Position numbers and translations under genes: made by a program. The notes beneath the pieces were generated by a model that saw only the letters and a program-made list of their open reading frames with translations, had not been told where the DNA came from and made no database searches. Shown one piece after another: positions 50,421-63,779 of a DNA stretch of 64,000 nt (position 1 is its first letter; each line of letters opens with the position of its first letter). This stretch comes from Spirodela intermedia (taxonomy: Eukaryota > Streptophyta > Magnoliopsida > Alismatales > Araceae). The stretch covers positions 1,977,501-2,041,500 of the forward strand of contig LR746268.1 of assembly GCA_902729315.2 (NCBI GenBank). The letters run 5' to 3'.

Positions 50421-53400
50421 TGAAGGAAAACTAGAAAGATTAGATAGGGAAATGCTTACATATTCATCTTTTAAACATTTGTTGGAAAAATATTAATTTT
50501 TTTTTTGAATGGATGAAGTGAAGAAACTTTTTGAACTGATTGTGTTCCATTGGAATGAGAGGCACACCAAAAGAAAAAGATATACTGTGGCTCAATCATA
50601 TAGTGAAGAAGAGGTTTAAATATGTTTAGCAGATAAAAAAATGAGATACAAGACACTCAGTCTCATCTAATTATACATTCAATTAAAAGTATGAACTGTT
50701 TTGTAAATGACTTAATGAACACTAGGAATGCATAAGTGATATTTAACTATTAAGTGCCATCACTAAATGCTTGTGGAACTTAATGATTTAAAGTATAAGA
50801 TGCTGAATAAAAATCACTTTGTAAAAAATAGAGATCAAAATATCTGATTTTTAATCATTTGTTTTAATTTTCGTGCATCAATAGGAAGGCTTGTAATTTT
50901 TAATATAATATTTTCTAAATTAAAATTTTACTCTAACTTTTATAATTCCTTCTTTCTTAATTTAACCTTTAAACTATATATATTAAAGCTCTTTTTAATG
51001 GGACATGGCACAAGTTTGTGTCTAGAACATGCTAGATTTTTAATAAGAAAATGGGAAACAAAAAGTTGGAAGAAAGGCAAGATTAGCAGCCCCAAGGTAA
51101 TTTTGGGAATTAGGTATAGAAAATGAAGAAACTATGCTCAAGATGTCAGAGTTAATGCATTTAGAAAGATTTATTCTTTTACATGTGTGAGAAATTTGAA
51201 AGTTTGTAAAAGGATGTTAAAAGAACATTCTTGAAAGAGATGGTTAAAGAACGTGTTTCTTCACCAAATGACTAGTGTTGTGCACTTAAATTTGTCTTGT
51301 TATTTCAGTAACATGAGAAAATATATCTACAATAAGCTGGTGGTGGTTAGAGTGATAGGTTTAACTCATTCTACTAGAAATTTATATCATATTTGGCGAT
51401 CCAAATAGATGTCAATGCTATTATTGTTGCAACATTCAATAAGAAATAAAGTTTTTATAGTGATCAACACAAAATATAAATGATTTACATTCTTTACAAA
51501 ATATAAATGTATTAATTCAAGAAATTTAAGTCCCTTGATTGCTGTCTACAGTATCTAGGCAGAACCTTGGTGGAATAGGTTGATAAAAAAGCTTATGCTA
51601 ACATTGATGCTCTATGGACTAGCCCTTAGTTTCTATTATACTGCATTGTACATCATGTACTTGAGGTTATAAATGCTACTACTCTGAAACTAAGAAAAAT
51701 TATAATATCACATAACATTAATGCAAATTAGTCAAAAATATGATTTCTCTATATTCTTTACTCTTCCTTTGCATCACCAAAAGAAATGTAGACTTAAAAC
51801 AATGATATGGGAATAGAGTGATGTCAATAGTCCTAATGCATGCTTTTCTAAGATTCTATGAAGTATTATTAAAAACATAAATCATCAAAGCATTTAATTA
51901 ATTATGTTCTTGTCTGATAGTGAAAAGCCAGTTTTTACGGTATTAAATTCGATTGTTGGGATATAAATATACCTTTAACATTGTGATCTCTTCAAAATTT
52001 CTATTTAAGAAATAGCTCTCGTAGTTTGTGCAATAACTTTGACAACATTTACATCAAAGAAGATTAAGTAGGAGATGCCTGCATCATATATACTAATTTT
52101 GGAAAGCTTCCCAATCACTACATAGATTGCCTCATTTAGACTTCTAGAAATTGCAATAAATGGTTGAAATTTTCATCAGTCATGATAACAATTTTCTTTG
52201 TTGTTTTAGTTATTATAGAGGTTACATTTCTAGTTTTCCATGCTCTACCTAGGTGTGGCTTGCAAGAGGAAAACTAAGTGGGATTGACCAATTGACATAG
52301 TGGAAATGTTAACCTCATGGTGATTTGATCGAGTTGATGCAGCCTAAGTTGCATAGAGTTGAAATGTCATCCTTGAATACAAAAAGTACTTCATTTATGT
52401 GAAGCTCCTTCACATTGAGTCCACAAGATGAAGAAACCTCACTCCTTTAGTCCACAAGGTAGTCTACAAGATCAAAAAATGACTCCTTGAGTCCACAAGG
52501 ATGCTATAATCCACTAGCATAGATAGAGGACCTCTAGAGAGAAAAGGAACTTGAAAATAGATTGATGAAAATGAAAATTGACTCTAAGGTTACCAGAGAG
52601 GGACTATGTGAAGGCAAAAAATTAGTTATAATTAATTTAGAAAAGAGGAAACAATTGAAATGCCCCTTAAAAACTGGAAGGTTTTAGTAGAACGTCCTTA
52701 ATAGTAGTGGGGTAATATTTACAATTTATAAAAAAAAAAGTGAAAATAAAAGAAATGTGAGAATTGAGATTTTGGCATGTTTAACTTGTGTCCAAATCTC
52801 TTACTAGGTTATCTCAAACTAAATTAGACTGAATTGTGTCTTCACACTTCTTGGGCTTTTAATCCACTTAAATTGAGTTGAGTTGGGCTACATCATCTAT
52901 CTAAACTGATTTGAAAATAGGCTTGTATTGCAGTTGACCACAAAAGTGAACTATGAGTCACTTTGATGCCTCCAAATATTTGTCTTTAGCCATCTGGGTC
53001 AGAAACCTTTCTTCCCTCAATTGGACATTAGTTTTCGATCTATAGTTAACTAGCCTCATGCTCAAGTAAGGTTTTATTGGATATTTAATAATAAGACTAC
53101 ATGAAGTCTTGTTAGATACTTTTCCGCCTAGGCTCCTATCTAACACAAATCTCATCGGAACGTCGAGCCACAATGCCCTTAGCCCTGAAAAAATCTGATA
53201 GGATCTGCTTTCCCAATAGCCTCGAAGAGGTGTTAAAGAATCCTGTCGACAATTTTTGTCCAAGTCGACTCATTGGAATGGATTTTTGTTGTCTCCCAGG
53301 GTCTAGGGCGATATAATATCATTTTGGGTTTTGACTATGGTGACTACGGAGAAATAAGCTCACATAACCTCTCGAAGGAACAGTAGATAATGTTCTCCTT

Positions 53401-55050
53401 TCCTCTCTCGGTTCCCCCTCTTCCGGCAACTCCTCTCCTTTTCGGTGGCACTGTCTTCCAGCTGATGGTGCTGATACTGTGCTCATGTCTTCTGGTCGGA
53501 TATCAGCATCCTCGCCCTTACGGCATTGCACCTCCCGAGAATGGACGATGTAGACTCCACACAAAGACAGGGAGACAGACAGAGAGGATAGTTTTATATG
53601 GGAGCAAGTAGAAACTTCAGTAGCCCTTCGGTCCCAAACCCTGAGCTCCACCCATAAGGAGTCTCTCTCCCTGCTTCTCTCCCCTCTCTGTCGCGCTCAC
53701 TAATTCCCTCATCGGAAACATCAAGGTCGTCCATCCTGACGTTGATCTAATCTAGCTTTATATTTACTTTTTATACTTTAATTTAAAGGAAGTAGAAGAA
53801 AATGAGAGAAAATACTCTTGCGCGACCTTAGCGGTCGTCCTTCTTCACAGCGCCTGTCTCTTCATTGAGAAGAATAAACCCATCGCGGAAATCTTTCCGC
53901 CGCCCTCTCTAAATTATAGAATCTGCATGCATACTAGCCTTCTCTACATTTCTAGGGGGACAGGCATCACTCGAGTTCCTTTGGCAACGCTCATAGGGAA
54001 AGGGAAGAAGTTACCCCATCCTTCCTAATGCTTAGGTCTTTAGACAAAAAAAATAAAATTTAAGGTCCGGCTCTTCTTATTTCGATATGAGGGAGAGAGA
54101 GAGAGAGAGACCGCGCTTATTTGGTAATGAGTTGATTGAAAAGGTAACCAGTCAGCTTGTTCTACGAAAATTAACAATCACGCTTCTCTCCAAAATCAAA
54201 TATCAATTCTTGTTTCTTTACACATGCCCCAATTTGCTGCCGGACTATAACATAGGATAAAAACGTTCGCGCCAACGTGTTTACTCTGAGAACCGACGGG
54301 TTAGAGAGAGAAGAGAGAGTGAGTGAGAGAGCGTGCAAAGGAAACCGCCTGACTGTCCTCGCCTGGACTATCTCCGGAAGGTCGCCTTGCCAGAGAAAAC
54401 GACTGGGGGTTCGTCCACCTGTTGTTTGGATGGACCCCGACCTGTCCACCTTACGTCGGGTCCCAGGGGTCAAGCTGATAAATCAAAAGTTAATCTAAAG
54501 ATTTAAGAATTAACATTTCGTGATATTGATATACTTTTTGGTACATGCACATATATATACAAAGAGTATGTAAGCAACCCCTAGCTCGGCCAAAGGTCTC
54601 TCCCTATTTATCTACCTCGTGTCCTAATTATTTTCCACTGAAGAAGAGCTTTTCCGTGAAGAAGTCACCCCTCTATCGATCTCTCTATATCTCTAATACA
54701 ACTTTCTCATAAATCTTTCTTAATTTAACGCAATGAAGCCACCACTCTTGTGGCAGGGTTCGGGGCAAATCTAAGATTGAAAATTAGAGAATCTCATACC
54801 GTTCATCGCAATAAACAGAACGAATTATAATAAAATGTTTGGTTTGCATCTTCCAAGGCTCTGTCGTCTTCGGAATCAAGGATATTTCTAGCATTAGTTG
54901 TCTTAATATGCAGTGATATATCACCGACTCCATTACTCTTTCCTCCCTATGTACAAATCCTTCCATTCCATTTCATTCGCTGTTGCTTTCCTCGAAGTCC
55001 CGTTCCTCTCTAATTTCTCCATTTACGAAGATACCTCTTCTCCACCTCTC
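50420..55050. other. AT-rich repeat-derived DNA passing into the HD-Zip promoter
   Basis: No coding exon was recognised. Around 52415-52500 a gagtccacaag motif recurs three times. From about 53.3 kb the sequence becomes more GC-balanced, and 54.2-55.0 kb should include the promoter of the HD-Zip gene. Open frames at 53319-53651 and 54171-54473 on the - strand show no domain. Confidence 0.45.
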
Positions 55051-55052
55051 TC

Positions 55053-55053
<1 letters not shown>

Positions 55054-55134
<81 letters not shown>

Positions 55135-55138
55135 ACAG
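55054..55138. repeat. Compound (CT)n(CA)n microsatellite in the HD-Zip leader
   Basis: About 57 bp of CT with one CA interruption, running directly into about 28 bp of (CA)n. It ends 84 bp before the HD-Zip start codon, so it is probably in the 5' UTR or core promoter. Confidence 0.95.
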
Positions 55139-55161
55139 CCTTCTTCCCTCTCGTTTTTATC

Positions 55162-55423
55162 ATGACCGCACTGCCAGGTCCCCATGGCTATCGCTGATAG
55201 CTCGAAAGACGGAGGCGGCAGATGGGCTGCAATGTCACTCCTCGAACATTTTTCCTCCAAATGCAAAAGCCTGATGAGCCCTCGTCAGAGGACTCCCTGT
55301 TCCATCGCTCTGCATTTCTCCTGCCATTCTCAAGCCCTGCCAATTGTCACGGTGATCATAATTACCCCTCAGGGCAGTTCTTCCACGAGAGATCGGCGAT
55401 GGGAAAGAGGAAAAGGAAGCTGA
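55162..55423 (+). promoter_or_regulatory. Two upstream ORFs in the HD-Zip leader, one overlapping the main ORF
   Basis: uORF1 (55162-55197) encodes 11 residues. uORF2 starts at 55184 and runs out of frame through the main start codon to a stop at 55421-55423 (79 residues). An overlapping uORF of this length would be expected to lower translation of the HD-Zip protein if both AUGs lie in the mRNA. Confidence 0.5.
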
Positions 55424-56751
55424 GTGAATATCAAGTGAGGACATTGGAGGGGAGCTTCGAGGTGGGGAACAGACTAGAGCCGGAGAGGAAGATACAGTTG
55501 GCAAGAGCCCTGGGGCTGAAGCGACGGCAGGTGGCGATATGGTTTCAGAATAGGAAGGCTCGTTCGAAGACGAAGAAGCTAGAGAGAGACTACGACGAGC
55601 TCCGGCGGCGGCTAGAGGAAGTCAGGGTTGAGAACGAGATCATCAGGAGGCTAAATGAGAAGCTAGAAGCCGAGGTATAACGGACTCTTTCTCTCTCCAT
55701 GTATATAATCTCTTCCTACATCCCTATCTCACTTGTACAGCTCTCTATCATACTCAAAGTCGCTCCCTATGTAATCACTTCGATGAACATCTTATTTTTT
55801 CCAGGGTCTGAGGGTAACGCTGAGTATTTTTGAGATTTATTTCTTTGATCATCAGATCAGATCTCGGAATAAGATTTTGCATACGATTGAGCTGAAGACA
55901 ATTAGTATCTTACGTCTCTCTCTCTCTTTATCTCTGTCAGATATTTCTTCATGTGATCACTTGGGACAGGATCCCACAGAAAGGGGAAAAAACCGTGCTC
56001 ATTGTTAATGCTTGAGACAGTCGAGATTTACTTGGAGTGAACCATTTCCGAATCTCTCACATCTTTCCTCGTCTCTCTTCCCGAACAGCATTTCTGTGGA
56101 TAACTGAAAAAGGTAGATCACTGTCATTTTGAAATGAGAGATGCATAGAACCGCCCATAGTTCTCTCTTCTGCAAATATATGTTTTTTGTGATGCAGTGG
56201 ACCTCATAAATCTTCCTAGTCTTCCCTTCATGATGAAATCGACTCTAGTTCTCCAGACGATCTAGCCATCTCGACTTGCTTAACGTTTTTCCGTGATACG
56301 ATAGTTGTACTGCCATCAAGATGCTTTCTCCTCTCCTCTCTCTCTATCTCACTCTCTCTCGTTCATTCATAAATTTCTCTTTTTTTCTCACGTAATCTTG
56401 ATTGCCTTCCTGGTTGATCGACTTAATACCGCGTTCTTCTACTCGAATTTTCTGACTCGGCTCTTGTCGTCCACCCAGGCAGTGGCGATAAGAGGGATCC
56501 TGCGATCAGACACCATAAACAACCTCAAAAAGGACAGCGAGAGACCCTCCGGCATCAATAGCTCCGATTCTTACGCGGACATCAACAAAAGCCTAAGTGC
56601 CGACTGGTCACTCTTTAGGAATTCACAAGCGCACAGCAGGAAGACGGAAGAAGACGTCCAGGATGAAAGTTTCTCCAATTTATTTTGCGGCATCGATGAC
56701 CAGACTGGCCTCTGGACTTGGCCGGAGCAGCTAAGCTTCTATTTATCGTAA
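55222..56751 (+). CDS. HD-Zip class I homeodomain-leucine zipper transcription factor, two exons
   Basis: Exons 55222-55674 and 56479-56751 (GT-AG, phase 0) give 241 residues. The N terminus [15 protein letters not shown] matches the start of the HB13/HB20/HB23-like subgroup. The homeodomain (about 62-118) has [34 protein letters not shown] and recognition helix [16 protein letters not shown]. The zipper follows at once with heptad positions L120, L127, V134, I141, L148. The acidic/aromatic tail ends [22 protein letters not shown], like the ...FWPW.DQ.. end of this clade. HD-Zip I dimers bind CAATNATTG sites and act in growth and stress responses. Oddities: serine at position 115 where the family normally has tryptophan (RARWKTK), and a protein shorter than the usual ~280-300. 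The start agrees with homologues. Confidence 0.88.
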
Positions 56752-57680
56752 TAATCTGGAATGAAGACGGGATTTTTCGTCGATAGAGTAACTTGCCAGA
56801 CACTAGAATAAGATTGTGCCGTGGCTTTTGTTTGGGTTGCACCATCTTGCTCCTAAGCCGTGCAGTCATAATCAAGCGTATTAGCTTCTGTGTGAAGCTA
56901 TCTTATAAGAACCTCTCTCTCTCTCTCTACATTACTAACTTCTGAAGGTCCAAATAGCATTTTCTTTGTGTCTTTCCTCTTGTCCTCTTTCTTTCTCTCC
57001 CCACACCTCTTTTAAGAATCTAAAAGAGAACCTGCCTAGCCGTGCTTCGAAGCTTCCAAGAAACTTTCAAGTTTTCCGCGTCCAGTTCCAGGACCAAGCG
57101 AGAGAGAGCGAGAGAGAGAGAGAGGAAGACAAGGGGTGCGTCCTGATTATGTACCATAAGCCTTGTGTGTTGTACGGCCTTCCTGGGAAGAATGAGGTGT
57201 GTGGTTGTCCTATTAACCCGGAGCAGTTCCGTACTATAAAAATATTCCATATATAGGCGCCTATGAGCTCACTTCGAATGCAACCAATTAACGTAAAACG
57301 GGATATTTTTAGTTCCGTTTTGGCTTTTAACGAGCATTGCATGTAAAATTTAAGGTTCCTCTTATGATTAAATGTAGGTACCCAGTTCACTCAGGTGCCT
57401 AAGTTTTTAGTTTTGAATTGGATGACTGAACTTTGTAATGGAATCTCCTCTTTTGATCCTGCTACCCTGCTCTTTCTATTCGAGGCTATTGGAGAGTGAA
57501 CAAGAGAGAAACTTCTTTACCTCTACCTTAATCTGATCTGGAAGAGTGGTAACGAGAAGTATAACGTCTACCTGAGATTCATTTATCGAAAGCAAGTCGC
57601 GGTGAACCAGTTGTAAATGACTCTTGACGGCCAGCATCTTATGACAGAAAGGAGACTGATCGGGACAGAGAGAGAGTGAG
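56752..57680. other. HD-Zip 3' UTR and flanking intergenic DNA
   Basis: The first ~150-400 bases are probably the 3' UTR. A short GA tract is at 57100-57123. No coding sequence was recognised. Confidence 0.4.
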
Positions 57681-60297
57681 GGGATGTATGACTTTACCAA
57701 TCTCTTCAGTACAAGGTACAAGGAACTATTTTGAAAAATCATCATATCAGAAAAGGAGAGCAAGACCCAAATCACAGGATTTAACTCATACCTTCGGTAC
57801 CCAGTGGAATGACTCCTGAATAAGGCCGTCTCAGCAGAGAGAAGAAGGACAAAGATAGAACAGCCGCATGAGAATCCCCGAAAACTGATGAGGTGACATT
57901 CCCATCACAAAAAATAGGATGATTAAATTTATTTTAGGCATCACCCACCTGACAGGAGGAGAGATCCACGTAGAAGGGGTTAGGCTGATTCTTTGGAGGG
58001 TAGCCCCATCGGCATGCTTTTTGATGAAGGGCTTCTTTGATGAGAGCCTCCAAGATCATGGCTCTACGAAACTGGGGATCTGCTTCACTTCCAAGGTCAG
58101 GTTCACCCAAATATGTTTAGGAATCATAGTAGACACAGCTGTCAATGAATCTGCTGCTACGTGACTGAGAGAAAGAATCACAAAATTGACAGAGAAAAAA
58201 ATAACGAAGGTGAGATGTGATCCCACGTGATTTGTCATTGTAAAAATGTTTAAGGAAATTGACTATTCACATATGCTACTGAATCCCTTTAAAATATTTT
58301 TCTAGCTTTGACGAAGTCTGGGTAGAACTTACTTTTTATGTCTGACTTGATCTTTGATTGCGAGCTTTAAGAAAATTCATGGAAGATTGCGCATAGGACT
58401 TGTGAGTCATACGTGCTGTAGCACACTCATATATTCCGAAAACTAATTATAATGGATGAATGAAGGGTTTGAGGAAAGAGAAATGAAAAGGGGATGCAGG
58501 TGCAGCTAGGGGACATGTGTGGGGTTAGGAAGACTCCCCTTCAAGATGCCCTATAAGTATTCTTGAGAATTATCTTGGACAATATAAGGAAAAGATAACT
58601 GGGTAATAGTGATTCAGTGAAAATATCAGTGGTTGATGTTGCAATCAAACTAGGAGAAATTTGGTGAATCTAGTCATGAGTCTGTTATGAATAAAATGAC
58701 AGTCAATCTCAATGTTTTTGGTGCGTCCAAGAAAGGCTGGATTAGAAGCAATGTGAATAGACACTTGACTGTCACAAGAAAAATGACTATAATAGGTTCT
58801 TTGATGCAAAAATCTTGCAACAGCTATTTCAATTAGATAACCTCTACAATAACATCAGCCAATGTTGAATATTTTGTTTTAGCATATAACTGATATATTT
58901 TACTTATTTTTTTGTTTTTTTAAATAATGAATCTCTAGGAAAATTCCAATGAATAATTTGAGGAAATTGAAATATGCAGCTCAATCATCTTTAGAAAATA
59001 TATGAGGTTGTAAAGAAGTTGAAGTAGAGAAGAATAATCCTTAACCTAACCTTGAAATAGTGGATTAGATGATGTGCAGCTATTAAGTGTAGGTGTCAAG
59101 GGTGAGTCATGAATTGACTTAACTTGTGAATTATGAATGTGAGATTGGGTCATGATAATGTTAAAGATGAGAGTCTCCCAATCAATATCTGATATTATGA
59201 TGCATCTTCGAGAATTTCTATAGTACTGGCATCAAGATGGGTGTGAGGTTCTCTAGGGACAAAGCTAGGTTTAGAACTTAGAAAGTTAGTACCTTCAAAT
59301 AGGTGTAGAGTGTAATGACATTGAGATAAAATGATTAATGTCAAGGAACATTTAATTTCTAAACCCAAAAAAACATGTTGCCAAAGTTCTTAAGCTTGAA
59401 TTGATGACTCAAAAAAGTTTTCAACGTATTACTATTAATAATAGAGGGTCCAACCATTATAGTGTCATCAACACATATGAGTGCTTTGTCAATAAAGGAT
59501 AACCAAATTTAAATTTATTGAGGCTAAATGTAATTAATAAAGTGGATAACTTGGAATATGAATACTTGGATGCTTACCAAAAAGTATAAATTGATCTATA
59601 ACAAAGTTACCTTGATGAACCAAGAGTTCCCCCTTGAGATAATAGTCAAAAGGTATGTCAATATAGACTTCTTAGAACAAGTCACCATTGAGAAAATTAT
59701 TAATGATATCTAGCTCTAAATGTCCAAATCATCTTTGACTATAAGTCCTAGTAGTGTTTTGATAGTGAAAGATTTGGCAATAGACGAAACTATTTCTAAA
59801 AAGTTGATTATCTCTTGTTAGTTGTATCATTTTGTAACAAGACAAGCTTTATATCATTCTATAAAACCATGATAATGATATTTTTTTTGTATATATAGTA
59901 AGAATGAATAGTATGTTTGTTAGATGTTAAAGTTACAACTGATTTGAGTGTTGATTGATTTCATAACAGCTAGTTTAATCTTCATTACTATGTGCCAATG
60001 AGGATATACAACTACTTGATAAGAAAACTAAGGGTTCATAGTTAGATGAAATGACCATGACAAACTATTGAAGGGAGGGTGATATGGATGTGTAAGACAA
60101 GATATCTGATATATAATGGTGTATGTATGTGTGTATATATTATTATAATGAAATTGGCATTAAGGAGGTTTTACCAATGTGGCTATACTATTCTATTGGT
60201 ATAAGTGACTGGGGTGTACGAGAATAGGAGAGTCTATGGGGAGAATTTATAAAGAAAAAGGAATTAATTTTGACCATCGTAGTGGGAAGAACTAAAT

Positions 60298-60693
60298 CTA
60301 GGAAGGAATCCAAAAATATATTGATAGTAATGATTGAATGGAAAGTAAAGAAATCTTTATGAAAAATGACATCAGATGAGATGGATATCTATTTGCTTCT
60401 GATATATAAAATTTGTATCTTTTCCTATCATGAGGGTAGTCATTGAGGACACAAGGTCTAACATGTGATTGAAATTTAGTTCGATTTGTAAGTAGAGTGG
60501 AGGCAAAAGCTAAGTAGCCAAATTCTTGAAATGTTGAAAAATCAATCAACTTCTGATATAATAATTCATATAAACTTTTCTTGTTGAGAACATTAGACGA
60601 AAGTTGATTAATAACAAATGTAATGGAAGACAAGTTTTCTAAAATTATAATTAAATATAGAATTGAAAAAAATATAGATATGGCAACATTCAA
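60298..60693 (-). pseudogene. Copia integrase C-terminal fragment
   Basis: The longest surviving open segment of the copia element (131 codons). It shows the post-catalytic integrase region: LNKKSLYELLYQKL, then FGYLAFAS, then TNRTKFQSHVRPCVLNDYP and RKRYKFY, matching the VLxxKTPYELLF..FGCLCYAS..HRTKFxPRAxPCVFLGYP pattern of the family. The catalytic core upstream is not intact. Confidence 0.8.
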
Positions 60694-62079
60694 TAACTAT
60701 TGATGCTTGTATTATACTAATTTTTTTTGTTATGATTTGTCAACACATGAATATTGATGTAAAATATCATATTGATTGAAGAAAGCAGTGAAGTCAAATT
60801 CACTGTCATTATCAGATCATAACTTTTCCATTATGTACTCAAATTGAGTGCAAACTATGGTAAAAAATGGGAAAAAATACTCTTTAAATCAGATTTACTT
60901 TTCATAATAAAGTTCTATAAAAATTGAGCGGAATAATAAAAAATGACAAAAAAATATCATTAACCTGAGTGGCTCACTATGGAAAATGATCTCCATATGT
61001 CACAATATACTAAATTAAATAGATGACGTGAAAGATCATAGTGACAAATAAAAGGTAATCAATATTTTTTTTCTATAAGGACAATTGAATATAGAGTTAG
61101 TTCATTATAAGCCGAAGAGACAAATGGCTAATGATTTTTTAGTATCTTAAGTAGTTTAGAAGATAAATAACATGGCTTGTTTTTCCATGTGCAAACAGAT
61201 GTAGTGTTGGTAACGAGTGTAATTTTCTGGTGTTCTTTAGATAATAGAAAATTGTTAACTCTTAGAAGATGAAATCGTTTAACTTTATCACCCTTGTCAA
61301 TCATTATCTTGTGATATAACCTAAATCAAAAAATGATTGAAAAAAATGAAGCATAAATTTCAAATTGATTTTTTTGTCACACATAAATAATAGATTATAT
61401 TTAAAATGAGGTACAAATAACATAACTTTTAAAATTAAATAAAAATATAGTTGCACATCATCAATTAAGTTGACTATAATAGAAGCAATGTTATCTAAGA
61501 TAATAGTTGAATTACATATTGGACATAAGGTAATAAAGAAAATAACGTTTAACCAATGTAACTTGATACATTACCATCAATTATCCAAATATTTGGAGGA
61601 GATAGACAAAGAGTCCAAGCAACTAAGAGGCATGTACCTACTGCATGACTCATGACTTGTTTGTCAATTATAGTCATAGACTAAGCCAGATGTGTTGAGA
61701 ACATGGTTATCAATTGTTGAAATTGATGTGTATTAAGGTCTCAATGTCACTTGATGTCTAGTTGTGATTGTAGAATCAATTTAAGAAAAAGTTTAATTAA
61801 TATATCATAAGCGAAATTTTAACTTTTGCTAATAACCCAGAAGATAGCCATTAAGTTTGTCACACTTTTCAATTGTATGTCCATGAAAATTAGAATGAGT
61901 ACAATATCAATCATTTTTACTAATGGTCTAGCTCAGATTATGTGTAGAATTACTAGAACACAGACTGAGTTGTTTTGGCACCAATTATGGCAACATTTAA
62001 TGTATCAATACTTGAAGAAGGTCGAAAATTAGCTTGCCTTTGCTGTTCTTCTAGTCACACAAGGGAAAAAACTTATTAA

Positions 62080-62736
62080 TAGGTAGAATAAGATTGTTAA
62101 GTAATAGTTGGGCTCGAATTTAAGTAAATGAATAATTTAACACCCATCAAGAATGACATCAAATATTCTAATAGAAAATAATTGTCAAGTTCTTTTACTC
62201 CTCTACATGTACACTTTCCAGGAGAACATGAGGGTATAAAATGACTCAATTCCCTCAAAGAGCCTTTAGTCTGGTGAAATATGTTCCCACAAAATCTTGG
62301 TCTTGTTTGCGATTGAATAGCCCATGACATAATTGAAAACGTCTAGGCCCATCGTTCTATTAAATATTTCCTTAAGATCATTCCACAATTTTTTTGTTGA
62401 AATTGAAAAAATAATACTAGCTGAAACATCTAGAGATACAAAATTCAAAAATGAAGAATTAAACATATTATTGTTTCTAATCTATGATCATAGTAAAATC
62501 ATATCAATTTAGATCGATTTAGATATTGATCCATCAATAAAACTTAATTTATGTCTGACTGATAAGGCAATAATAATGATTTGACACCATGAAGTATATT
62601 TATCACCTGTAAGTGGTTGTGAGACCAAGGTTAAACCAGGGTCATAAAAGTAGTGTACATAATAAGGGCTTCACCAGTCATCCACATGGAAGAGCCTAGT
62701 AGATGAAATAGAAGAACTCATGGATTTGAATGCCAT
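62080..62736 (-). pseudogene. Copia gag fragment
   Basis: From a methionine at 62736 the - strand keeps an almost complete copia gag order (LVSQPLTGDKYTSW, then the helical IIFSISTKKLWNDL segment, then the CTCRG / EYLMSFLMGVK segment) interrupted by several stops, so no gag protein can be made. Confidence 0.75.
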
Positions 62737-63779
62737 GAAATGATTGTGAATAAATTTCTAATAATAAATTGAATAATAGATATGAAAGGATGTGAAAACA
62801 TAGATCAAGAAACATATTCTTCAAACAAACTATATTCAAGCATTTGTCTAGAACTTCAATTAATTCAATTTTATTAATTCTGAGATCATATTATTGAAAT
62901 TCAGAACAGATCTATGGTCCTTTCTTTTCTCCACCACTTGTGTTAAAATATGGATGGAATTGGATAACAAGGAATATAAATGGACAATTAACTAAAAGAT
63001 TTGAGTTTTAGTGATGTAAGATACACTAAAAATACTGTGTATGAAATTCAAATGGTAAGATGAGATATAGGCTAATTTCAATCAATTTGTTTCCAACCTT
63101 GAAATATGAGTTGAAGTGATGTGACATCATTCATAGATGATTATGAATGATCTTCCTTCTTCTGCCCACAAATCGTGAGCCATTTCACGCTGGTGTCGTT
63201 TTGAGAGAAGCAGATCTGGGAATGTATGTATACAAAGCTATAAAATCACTGCAACGCTGGTGTAATAGATGATTTACCTTGCCTTCGATGTCAAGGTCAA
63301 AAATGGGATTCACCCAAATCATAGACTGTTCATTGAAAAGTCGCGATCAGAGTAAGAGGTATGATGATTTTGAAATATTTTTAGATCGCACCCGCCTCCA
63401 CTTAAATCCAATGATCTTAAGCAAGTTTACAAATGACCATTATTGAATGTTTATGTGCATTTAGCAAGAATCGAATATTCTCAATAACAATGACCAAATG
63501 CCTCCTTATGATGGCATCCATAGAGAGGTGATTTTGATGGTGAATCTGAGCAGAACATTTTTTCTCAAAACCTAAATTGGATGAGCAGAGAGTTTGGGGA
63601 GAGAGAATGCAACAGGGAAAAATAACTCTCTCTCTCATTCTCTCTAATATGTCACTTTTTCGAACCTTGATGCTAAGTTCTGTTCTCCCGCACACCCGCT
63701 CTTGCAAGGCTAGCTCCAAAATGAGCGTAGATTAATGAAGAAGGGGACACATTTGGGGTTCCTAAGACTACTCGAAGCC

